A stretch of DNA of 23,156 bases, taken from NCBI GenBank assembly GCA_900763355.1, contig CAAFJY010000102.1, forward strand, positions 1 to 23,156, written 5' to 3'. Position numbers and translations under genes: made by a program. Below, in pieces: positions 8,545-14,859 of the stretch. The notes under the pieces are model-generated. The model saw nothing but the letters and a program-made list of their open reading frames with translations, searched no databases and was not told the DNA's origin. Every line of letters begins with the position of its first letter. Positions within the stretch are counted from its first letter, which is position 1. Source of the stretch: Clostridia bacterium. Its GTDB lineage: Bacteria; Bacillota; Clostridia; Oscillospirales; Butyricicoccaceae.

Positions 8545-8573
8545 TGTTCAAACGGACAAAAAAGCAGTATAAT
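8545..8573 (+). promoter_or_regulatory. Probable sigma-A promoter of ridA
   Basis: A perfect -10 TATAAT (8568-8573) has a weak -35 candidate TGTTCA (8545-8550) 17 bp upstream. It lies in the A/T-richer gap between dapA and ridA. Confidence 0.6.
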
Positions 8574-8625
8574 AGACCCAAACCGCGAATCATTTTCCGT
8601 TTGAACCGACAAGGGAGGCATTTTT

Positions 8626-9003
8626 ATGCAGAAAAAGATCAATACCGAAAAAGCACCCGGCGCCATCGGCCCCTATTCCCAGGCTGTGGAGATCGACCAG
8701 CTGGTCTATACCTCCGGTCAGCTGGGCATCGACCCCGCCACCGGCGAGCTGGCCCAGGGCGTGGAAGCCCAGACCCGCCAGTCCCTGGAAAACGTCAAGG
8801 CCATCCTGGCCGAGGCCGGACTGGGGATGGAGTCCATCATCAAGACCCTGGTCTTCGTCCAGAGCATGGGCGATTTCGCCGCGGTCAACAAGATCTATGC
8901 CGAGTACATCCACGGCGACGTGCTCCCCGCCCGCTCCTGCGTAGAGGTGGGCGCGCTGCCTAAGGGCGGCCTGGTGGAGATCGAGGTCATCGCCAAGAAA
9001 TAA
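8626..9003 (+). CDS. ridA: RidA family reactive intermediate (enamine/imine) deaminase
   Basis: A 125-residue YjgF/YER057c/UK114 protein that hydrolyses reactive enamine/imine intermediates released by PLP enzymes such as threonine dehydratase. The active-site set of the RidA subfamily is present: Y17 (IGPYSQA), S30 (YTSGQ), R103 (LPARSCVEV) and E120 (VEIEVIAK). It should be a cytosolic homotrimer. The SD AGGGAGG lies about 8 nt before the ATG. It has its own promoter and a strong terminator, so it is probably monocistronic. Confidence 0.95.
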   Translation: MQKKINTEKAPGAIGPYSQAVEIDQLVYTSGQLGIDPATGELAQGVEAQTRQSLENVKAILAEAGLGMESIIKTLVFVQSMGDFAAVNKIYAEYIHGDVLPARSCVEVGALPKGGLVEIEVIAKK

Positions 9004-9020
9004 GCGCTTTTTCGCTGAAA

Positions 9021-9055
9021 AACCCGCCCCCGGCCGCCGCCGGGGGCGGGTTTTT
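9021..9055 (+). terminator. Rho-independent terminator of ridA
   Basis: An 11-bp GC stem (9023-9033 with 9040-9050) has a short loop and is followed by five T residues and TGTGTG. It separates ridA from the damaged region. Confidence 0.95.
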
Positions 9056-9076
9056 GTGTGCGGCAGGGGAGAGAGA

Positions 9077-9119
9077 CCGCCGGTTCCGCATTGAAATCTC
9101 CGCCGGTTCTTGCTATACG
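9077..9119 (+). promoter_or_regulatory. Promoter of the response regulator gene with flanking direct repeats
   Basis: TTGAAA (9091-9096), a 17-bp spacer and TATACG (9114-9119), with TG at 9111-9112 making an extended -10. A 10-bp direct repeat CCGCCGGTTC occurs at 9077-9086, just before the -35, and again at 9100-9109 inside the spacer, spaced 23 bp start to start. This is the layout of a regulator-binding site. The expected start is near 9126, giving a leader of about 120 nt. Confidence 0.65.
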
Positions 9120-9165
9120 ACCCTCGATACGTTGGACAGGCCAGGAAACGTTCGCAGCGGACCGC

Positions 9166-9217
9166 GAAGCAGGGCCCTGCTTCATGCCGTGGGACCACGG
9201 CATGGAAGCTCCCCATG
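9166..9217 (+). repeat. Cluster of perfect palindromes in the response regulator leader
   Basis: An 18-bp perfect palindrome GAAGCAGGGCCCTGCTTC (9166-9183) is followed at once by the inverted repeat CATGCCGTGG (9183-9192)/CCACGGCATG (9195-9204), with only GA between the arms. A third, smaller repeat is CATGG (9201-9205)/CCATG (9213-9217). All lie between the promoter and the start codon, so they would form consecutive hairpins in the mRNA or binding sites in DNA. Confidence 0.75.
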
Positions 9218-9246
9218 GGATGCTGCGGGCAGGGGAGGTGTTTTGG

Positions 9247-9996
9247 TTGAAAAATCTTGCGGTGGATGATGAGCGCCTGGCGCTGCAGCTGTTGACGGAT
9301 GCCATCCAGGCGGTCTTGCCGGAAGCGGAGGTGTTCGCCTTTTCCAAGCCCGGCGAAGCGTTGAGCTGCGCCAGGGAAAACCGCTGCGACATCGCCTTTT
9401 TGGATGTGCGGATGCGGTCCATGACCGGGCTGGAGCTGGCGCGGAAGCTGAAAGGTCTTTGCCCCAGGATCAATATCATCTTTGTGACCGGCTACAGCGA
9501 ATATGTGGGGGAAGCCATGCAGCTCCATGCCAGCGGCTATCTCGAAAAGCCCGTGACCGCGGGAAAGGTGCGGCGGGAGGTGGAGGACCTGCGCCACCCG
9601 GTCCTGTCCCAGCAGTCGGGCGCGCTGCTGCGGGCGGCCTGCTTTGGCAGCTTTGAGGTCTATACCCCAAACGGCACGTCTCTGCATTTCCAGCGGGCCA
9701 AGGCCAAGGAATGCTTCGCCTATCTCATCAGCCGGCGGGGCGCGTCGCGCAGTGTCCGGGATCTGGCGGAGATCCTGTTTGAAGAGGCCGCCTATGATAT
9801 GAAGCAGTCGGCCTATACCCGGAAGATCCTCTCCAGCATTCCACTGCGGCTGCAAATTGCGGTTATTTTGTTGGCGGTATCGTTGGTGCCGCCACGAAAA
9901 ACACGACGGTTCAGGACTGCACCAATACCGGCAGCGTTTCTGCAGCGGGCTCCGTTGCGGGCGGTGTTGCCGCAGGATTGGAGGGAGCTTCGATGA
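9247..9996 (+). pseudogene. Response regulator, DNA-binding domain truncated and joined to foreign sequence
   Basis: The TTG start at 9247 has AGGGGAGGTG (9231-9240) 6 nt upstream and gives a classic CheY-like receiver: D7/D8 (AVDDER), phosphoacceptor D53 (FLDVRM), T81 (FVTGYS) and K101 (YLEKP). From about residue 130 a winged-helix domain of the SARP/BTAD-like kind found in some Clostridia regulators begins (CFGSFEVYTPNG, RAKAKECFAYLISRRGA, VRDLAEILFEE, YTRKILSS). It breaks off near residue 198 (about 9840). The remaining 51 residues, to the stop at 9994-9996, are an out-of-frame reading of the surface-protein gene whose true frame is visible from about 9843. The product might bind DNA poorly or not at all. 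No partner histidine kinase is in the window. Confidence 0.75.
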
Positions 9997-10637
9997 TCGA
10001 GCGTTCCGCCAACCGCGGAACAGTCACGGCAAAAACCTATTCCGGCGGAATCGTCGGCAGAATGGCTTACAGCACAAACGAAATCAGCTGCGTGAATAAC
10101 TGCTTCAACTCCGGCAAGGTGACGACTGCCGCTGGCGGCTACTATGCAGACGGGATCGTGGGTCAGAATGGCCGCGCAAGCACAGCGTCCGCGGATTATT
10201 CTTCCCGCGGCGGCCGAATCAGAAACTCCTGGAACAGCGGTGAAGTGACTGTCCCGGGAAGCTATTCTGCTTATGCCGGCGGGATCTATTGCAGCCTTTA
10301 CGGTGCCGGTACCGTGGAAAACTGCTATTTCCTTGACAGCAGCGCAGCGAGCGCTGGTTTTTCCACGACAGGCACGGTAACGGAGCCGGATGAAATGACC
10401 GCGGCGCAGAGTGCAGATGTCTTTGCGTCCGGCAAAATTGCCTGGTATCTCAACCATAAGGGCGGCAATGCGGAAACGGTTTGGTTCCAGAATGTCGATA
10501 ATGACCGGGACCATAACGAATATCCGGTTCTGGACAGCGAGAGCGCAGCTGTGCCGACTGCGGCTTTACTGAACAACGCGACATTTTTGTTGATCAGAGG
10601 GAGGACGAGCTGCCCGAAACCGTGGCCGGAACGGTGA
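9843..10637 (+). pseudogene. GLUG-repeat surface protein, 5'-truncated first fragment
   Basis: From about 9843 a different + frame encodes repeats of the GLUG type seen in large secreted or cell-wall proteins: CGYFVGGIVGAATKN, CTNTGSVSAAGSVAGG, TYSGGIVGRMAYSTN, CFNSGKVTTAAGGYYADGIVG, WNSGEVTVPGSYSAYAGGIY. No start codon with a ribosome binding site, no signal peptide and no N-terminal region is present. The only ATG-initiated stretch begins at 9978. Sense ends near PVLDSESAAVPTAALL. The frame then runs into meaningless sequence and stops at 10635-10637, while the homologous continuation is in another frame. GC content is visibly lower than in the flanking genes. Confidence 0.75.
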
Positions 10638-11626
10638 CCAAGAGCGTCGAAGTCAAAAATGGCGCTCCGGCCACCACGATGAACACTCCCAAAGCCGATC
10701 TGATGGATAGCGTACTGACGAACAGCGAAAAGGCGGATGTCACAAGCGGCACCAACGCCCACATTTGGCTGGAAGTCTATTCCTTGAACGAGGATGAAAT
10801 ACCGGATCAGGATCAAGTGGCCACCGATGCACAGGCCAAGCAGCTCGTCGGCGAAAACGCCGAGATCACCTATCTGGATATTTCGCTCTTTAAGCAGATG
10901 AGCGGCCAAAAGCAGGAACAGCTGCATCAGTCCGCATCGCCGCTCTCCATCACCATTACGATCCCCGAAAGCATCCGCACGGCGGCGGACGGGATGCGCC
11001 GTACCTTCTATGTGCTTCGCAGCCATGCAGAGAACGGCAAAACCGTCTGCACACCCATCAGCGGCAGCTATGACAGTGCTTCCGGCGCATTTACCTTTGA
11101 AACGGACAAGTTTTCTACCTATGTCTTGGTTTACAAGGACACTGCCATTTCTTCCGGCGGGCATAGTCCCTTGACCGGGAAGGCCGGCAAATACACCTTC
11201 ACCATGCCTGCAGGCGGCGTCACGGTCACGGCTTCTTTCGCGGAAACTGGCTGGAACCTGGGGTATCGGGGCTGCCCGAAGGACAGCACCTGCCCCATCT
11301 GGCCATTTACCGACGCCAAAACCACCGACTGGTATCACGATGGCGTCCACTTCTGCCAGGAAAACGGCCTGATGGTGGGCTGCGGCAGCAATCTCTTCCG
11401 GCCCGATGCCGGGACCACCCGGGGCATGATCGCGGTCATGCTGTGGCGGCTGAACGGCAGCCCCGTGGTGAACTACGCCATGAATTTCGAGGATGTGAAG
11501 GCGAACGCATGGTACACCGAGACCATCCGCTGGGCGGCGTCCGAGGGCGTGGCCGCGGGCTATGGCAGCGGCAAGTTTGGCCCGGATGATGCCGTGACCC
11601 GGGAACAGGTGGTCACGATCCTGTGA
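10571..11626 (+). pseudogene. SLH-domain surface protein, middle fragment after frameshift
   Basis: Continues the surface protein in a shifted frame. Sense begins around EQRDIFVDQREDELPETV (from 10571), upstream of the first possible start codon, GTG 10622. It then encodes an Ig-like or linker domain (ITYLDISLFKQM, SITITIPESIRTA, FTFETDKFSTYVLVYKD) and a short KYTFTMPAGGVTVTASF segment typical of bacterial surface proteins. SLH domain 1 (WPFTDAKTTDWYHDGVHFC to MIAVMLWRL) and SLH domain 2 (NFEDVKANAWYTETIRWAA to TREQVVTIL) follow. SLH domains bind secondary cell-wall polymers and anchor proteins to the envelope. The frame ends at TGA 11624-11626 in the middle of SLH 2. Confidence 0.75.
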
Positions 11627-11866
11627 CGCTATGCCCAGTACAAGGGCGGTGGTGTCAGCGTGGGGGAGAGCACCAACATTCTCTCCTATGACGATGCTCC
11701 CGCCGTGGCTGAGTATGCCGTTTCCGCCTTGCAGTGGGCCTGCGGCTCCGGCATGGTGACTGGCAAGACGCAGGGCAGCGGCCGGGTCCTGGACCCCAAG
11801 GGCAGCACCACCCGCGCCCAGATGACCACCATGATGATGCGCTTCTGCGCCGAGATCGGGAAATAA
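11627..11866 (+). pseudogene. SLH-domain surface protein, C-terminal fragment after the in-frame stop
   Basis: Same frame as the preceding fragment. Directly after TGA 11624-11626 the sequence reads RYAQYKGGGVSVGES, which is how SLH domain 2 normally ends, then SLH domain 3 (NILSYDDAPAVAEYAVSALQWACGSGMVTG to RAQMTTMMMRFCAEIGK) up to TAA 11864-11866. Family members usually read ILWRYAQYKG or ILYRYAQYKG here, so a Trp codon TGG to TGA change explains the break. The only start codons left (such as 11660) have no signal peptide, so this is not an independent gene. Confidence 0.8.
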
Positions 11867-11921
11867 AGGGGCGTTTGCGGGACTTTTCCCCGCGTTCCGC
11901 CGATTCAGCGGTCAAAAACCA

Positions 11922-11980
11922 TCAAACAAAGACCCGGAGCACCGCCAGCCTGGCGCAGTGCTCCGGGTCTCGTTGTTTGT
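11922..11980. terminator. Bidirectional terminator between the surface pseudogene and the minus-strand lipoprotein gene
   Basis: A 12-bp perfect stem GACCCGGAGCAC (11931-11942)/GTGCTCCGGGTC (11958-11969) continues inward as CGCCA/TGGCG. AAACAAA on the left and TTGTTT on the right give U-rich tails in both directions, better on the minus strand (TTTGTTT). It serves the convergent genes on both sides. Confidence 0.85.
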
Positions 11981-12957
11981 CATCCCAGCTCTCCGGTGAC
12001 CAGCGCGCCCCGGCAGGCCAGGGCGAAGCGCGTTTCGTTCACCGCGAGCCGGCAGAGGTCGGTGAGGGCCGTGTAGGTGAGGGCCTCCGGGAGAGAAATC
12101 TCGGTCCATTCGCCCGCCGGGGACTTCCGGTAAAGGTGCAGCTCCCCGTAATTTTCCTCGTTCCACACCGAGCCCGCGCACAGGAGGGTTTCTCCCGCCT
12201 GGCAGACGGCAGCCGCGTCGGCAGGCGTCTCCGCCGGCTCGGTTTTGCCCGTCTCCCGGTCCCAGCGGTACAGGGTCCCGCGCTCCCTGTATTCGCCCCG
12301 GCGGCAGACGAAGAGGACGTTTCCATCGCCGTCATAGCAGGCGGAAACCAGGCGGGTGTCTTCCTCCGCCGGGGCGTAAAGGCAGACGGATTTGTTTTCT
12401 GCGCAGCCGTATTCCAGTAAGCAGTTGTCCGCGCTGTAAAGGAGCTGATCTTCACGGCTGTCCAGGGGCGTTTCCAGGACGGCGGTGAAGGGTAAGACCT
12501 CCAAAGTGTCCAGATTCACCTGAAAGCACGCGGTGCCCCGCTCCTGGGCGGCGATGGCATAATGGTCGGTGACGGCGGCGAGAACATGGGCATCCCGGTG
12601 GATCTTGCAAACCTCCGCCGTTTCCTCCGCCGCGGGGTCATAGGAAAAGAGCGTCCGCTGCTGGACGTAATAAAATCGCTGCTGACCCGGGCTCCAATGC
12701 ACCATATAGGTGGGGAAGTCCACGCTGCGCCCGTCCTCACACCGGGCGAGGGAGGACGCCGTCACGGCCCAGGCCGCCCCGTCGATCATCCACAGGCCGC
12801 GGATGTCCCGGGGAGAAGTGCCGTCGGTCCCCTCGGCCAGCCCGGCAAAGCGGGCGTCCACCGGGTCCTGCCCGCAGCCGGCAGCGCCCAGGAGCATCAG
12901 CATGGCCAGGGCGAAGGTCAGGAGGGGGAAGGGCGTGTTTTTTCTGCGGGGTTTCAT
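11980..12957 (-). CDS. Lipoprotein of unknown function, possibly beta-propeller-like
   Basis: A 325-residue protein with a basic N-terminus, a hydrophobic signal and the lipobox GAAGC (Cys28), so lipid-anchored outside the membrane. I do not recognise a family. The body has repeating short strand-like segments with aromatic/acidic turns (FYYVQQRTLFSYDPAAEE, GTLYRWDRETGKTEPAE, GELHLYRKSPAGEWTEI), which suggests a WD/NHL-like or other beta-propeller. That is inference only. GGAGGTGA (complement of 12964-12971) lies about 6 nt before the ATG. It is a single gene between two bidirectional terminators. It faces the broken surface-protein locus but shows no sequence link to it. Confidence 0.75.
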   Translation of the reverse strand: MKPRRKNTPFPLLTFALAMLMLLGAAGCGQDPVDARFAGLAEGTDGTSPRDIRGLWMIDGAAWAVTASSLARCEDGRSVDFPTYMVHWSPGQQRFYYVQQRTLFSYDPAAEETAEVCKIHRDAHVLAAVTDHYAIAAQERGTACFQVNLDTLEVLPFTAVLETPLDSREDQLLYSADNCLLEYGCAENKSVCLYAPAEEDTRLVSACYDGDGNVLFVCRRGEYRERGTLYRWDRETGKTEPAETPADAAAVCQAGETLLCAGSVWNEENYGELHLYRKSPAGEWTEISLPEALTYTALTDLCRLAVNETRFALACRGALVTGELG

Positions 12958-13005
12958 GAAAAGTCACCTCCAAAACAGCGTGCAGCTTTTCTTGTATTGA
13001 CTTTT

Positions 13006-13011
13006 ATCATA
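13006..13011 (-). promoter_or_regulatory. Possible -10 box for the lipoprotein gene
   Basis: On the minus strand TATGAT lies about 50 nt upstream of the start codon. The hexamer 17 bp further upstream matches the -35 consensus poorly, so this is only a candidate. An imperfect inverted repeat GGATATCT (13012-13019)/AGAGATCC sits next to it. The rest of the 220-bp gap holds no gene. Confidence 0.3.
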
Positions 13012-13081
13012 GGATATCTGTTCCGAGAGATCCACCGGCAAAAGCGACGAAATCGCAAGGGAATTTTTGTGGATCTCTGCC

Positions 13082-13120
13082 AAAAACAAAGCGCCCGGAG
13101 GGAGACGCCGGGCGCTTTTG
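13082..13120 (-). terminator. Terminator of the nagB-ROK operon
   Basis: Stem GCGCCCGG (13091-13098)/CCGGGCGC (13108-13115), extended by AAA/TTT. On the minus strand it is followed by TTTGTTTTT. It also has a T run on the plus strand, so it may work both ways. Confidence 0.85.
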
Positions 13121-13177
13121 TATTCTTTTTGCGGGGAAATGGCGAAAAGCCGATATGCTTTACAGGGCGCTGTTTTC

Positions 13178-14050
13178 TTACTTAAGCGCCTGCTCCGCCA
13201 GGCTCCCGGCCCCCACCATTCCGGCGCTGTTGCCCAGCTGGGCGGGGACGAAACGCACCGACTCGAATCCGGGCATGAGCATCCCTCGGGTGCAGTCTTC
13301 CACCTGGGCCACGACGCGCCCGTCCTGCATGATGCCGCCCCCCAGGACCAGAAGCGGCGGGTCGAAAATGTGGATGAGGGTGCTCAGCCCCAGGCTCACA
13401 TACCGGACCCACCGGTCGATGGCGGGACGGAGGAGGGGATCCTCCCACCGGGCGCAGATCTGCCGCCCGTTTTCCAGGCTGGGGTCGATGGCTTGGGCCA
13501 GGCGCACCAGGGCGGAGGTGGCGGCGAGATTTTCATAAAAGGCGGCGCACAGCCCCTCGCCCTGGGGATTTTCCGAAAAGAGCTGCATAGCCCCGAACTC
13601 CCCGGCGGAATAGTTGGCTCCCCCCCACAGGGCCCCGTTTTGGAAGATGGCGCCCCCAACACAGGTGCCATAGGTGATGCAGAGAAAGTCCCTTGCCCCC
13701 CGGCCCGCGCCCAGACAGGCTTCCCCCAAAGCGGCGGCGTTGACATCATTTTCCACCCGGACGGGGATGCCCAGGCGCTCCTCCAGGATCGCCCGGAGGG
13801 GTGTCCCGGTATAGTCCGGGATGGGGCCGTTGTCAAAGAGGATTTCCCCCGCACCGCCCACCTGGCCCCGGGTGGAGACTCCGGCGGCATCCAGGGAGCC
13901 GAGACTGGTCAAGAGCTTTACAGCGGTTTCTGTCAGCGCTTCCGCGCTGTCACAGGGGGTGGGCGTCTCCCGCAGCTGGGAGAGGGAAGTCCCGTCCCAG
14001 AGACCGGATTTGATGGCCGTCCCCCCAATGTCCAAAACGCCCGCGCGCAT
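13178..14050 (-). CDS. ROK-family sugar kinase (atypical, no zinc motif)
   Basis: A 290-residue ASKHA-fold kinase of the ROK family. The phosphate-1 motif DIGGTAIKSG (7-16), the catalytic-base motif ENDVNAAALGE (D102) and ITYGTCVGGAI (phosphate-2, about 125-135) are visible, plus an adenosine-type LVLGGGI near residue 235. The structural zinc motif of most ROK kinases is missing: the expected GHxxx...CxCGxxGCxE region reads SAGEFGAMQLFSENPQGEG. Its ATG shares one base with the nagB stop (TGATG), so the two are translationally coupled. That points to an amino sugar such as N-acetylglucosamine, N-acetylmannosamine or glucosamine as substrate, rather than glucose; this is inference from context. 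Confidence 0.85.
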   Translation of the reverse strand: MRAGVLDIGGTAIKSGLWDGTSLSQLRETPTPCDSAEALTETAVKLLTSLGSLDAAGVSTRGQVGGAGEILFDNGPIPDYTGTPLRAILEERLGIPVRVENDVNAAALGEACLGAGRGARDFLCITYGTCVGGAIFQNGALWGGANYSAGEFGAMQLFSENPQGEGLCAAFYENLAATSALVRLAQAIDPSLENGRQICARWEDPLLRPAIDRWVRYVSLGLSTLIHIFDPPLLVLGGGIMQDGRVVAQVEDCTRGMLMPGFESVRFVPAQLGNSAGMVGAGSLAEQALK

Positions 14051-14763
14051 CAGTCTTCCACGTGGGAGATGACCGTCAGGTCGGGGTGGAGCTGGAGGAT
14101 GGAGGCCGGAACGGCGGCGGTGATGGGACCGTAGAGGGCCTTTTCCAGCGCGTCCTTTTTGGCGGCGCCGTCGGCGATGAGGAGGATCTTTTTGGCCTGC
14201 ATGATCAGGCGGATGCCCATGGTGATGGCCTGGCGGGGGACCTGGTCCTCCGATTCAAAAAAGCGCTTGTTGGCCTGGATGGTGCTCTCCTTCAGCTGGA
14301 CGATGTGGGTGTTTTCTTCAAAGGCTTCCCCCGGCTCGTTGAAGGCGATGTGCCCGTTGCCGCCGATGCCCAGAAGCTGGAGATCGATGCCCCCGTGGGC
14401 AGCGATGGCGGCGTCGTAGTCCCGGCAGGCCTGGGCCAGGTCGGGGGCGCAGCCGTCGGGCACATGGCAGCAGTCCGGGCGGAGATTGACGTGGGAAAAG
14501 AGATTGTCCCGCATGAAATAATGATAGCTCTGGGGATCCTCCGGCGAGAGGCCGACGTATTCGTCCAGGTTAAAGGTGGTGACAGCGGAAAAGTCGATGT
14601 CGTCCTTGCGGTACCACTCCACCAGCTGGCGATAGGTGCCGATGGGTGTGGAGCCGGTGGCCAGGCCCAAAACGCAGTTGGGCTTGAGGATGACCTGGGC
14701 GGAGATGATGTTGGCGGCCTTGCGGCTGAGGTCCTGATAGCTCTTGGCCGAAATGATCTTCAT
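14050..14763 (-). CDS. nagB: Glucosamine-6-phosphate deaminase
   Basis: Converts glucosamine 6-phosphate to fructose 6-phosphate and ammonia, feeding amino sugars into glycolysis. The 237 residues match the short Firmicutes form, which lacks the long allosteric extension of the E. coli enzyme. Key motifs: GLATGSTP (33-40, phosphate loop), FNLDEYVGL (64-72, D67 as catalytic base) and GIGGNGHIAFNEPG (132-145, H138 and E143). I chose ATG 14763 because AAGGGAGA (complement of 14773-14780) lies 9 nt upstream. The frame remains open far upstream, but only as the shadow of ylbJ. It is the first gene of a nagB-ROK operon. Confidence 0.95.
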   Translation of the reverse strand: MKIISAKSYQDLSRKAANIISAQVILKPNCVLGLATGSTPIGTYRQLVEWYRKDDIDFSAVTTFNLDEYVGLSPEDPQSYHYFMRDNLFSHVNLRPDCCHVPDGCAPDLAQACRDYDAAIAAHGGIDLQLLGIGGNGHIAFNEPGEAFEENTHIVQLKESTIQANKRFFESEDQVPRQAITMGIRLIMQAKKILLIADGAAKKDALEKALYGPITAAVPASILQLHPDLTVISHVED

Positions 14764-14791
14764 GGTGCAATTTCTCCCTTGCAGTGAACAA

Positions 14792-14821
14792 TTTGCCGCG
14801 GCAAACGGGTCACTCCGCGGC
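14792..14821. promoter_or_regulatory. Inverted repeat/operator candidate in the nagB leader
   Basis: A 14-bp perfect palindrome TTTGCCGCGGCAAA (14792-14805) overlaps a larger inverted repeat, GCCGCGG (14795-14801)/CCGCGGC (14815-14821). Both lie a few to about 30 nt downstream of the predicted nagB start, a normal position for a sugar-responsive repressor. On the plus strand the larger repeat is followed by six T residues and could alternatively act as a terminator for leftover rightward transcription. Confidence 0.5.
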
Positions 14822-14830
14822 TTTTTTCTC

Positions 14831-14859
14831 ATTTTACCGCATTTTTCGGGAAATCTCAA
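14831..14859 (-). promoter_or_regulatory. Sigma-A promoter of nagB-ROK
   Basis: On the minus strand TTGAGA (14859-14854) and TAAAAT (14836-14831) have a 17-bp spacer, each one mismatch from consensus. The -35 overlaps the ylbJ stop codon, so nagB can be expressed separately from the sporulation gene upstream. Confidence 0.75.

Noticed and set aside
9054..9269. Separate small coding genes in the response regulator leader
   Set aside because: Open frames there start without ribosome binding sites, partly before the predicted transcription start, and run through the palindromes.
11624..11626. TGA recoded as tryptophan or selenocysteine
   Set aside because: TGA ends many intact genes in the window and there is no sign of a selenocysteine insertion element; decay of an already broken gene is simpler.
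9843..11866. Insertion sequence or prophage remnant
   Set aside because: Lower GC and broken genes suggest transfer or rearrangement, but there is no transposase, integrase, terminal inverted repeat or target duplication.
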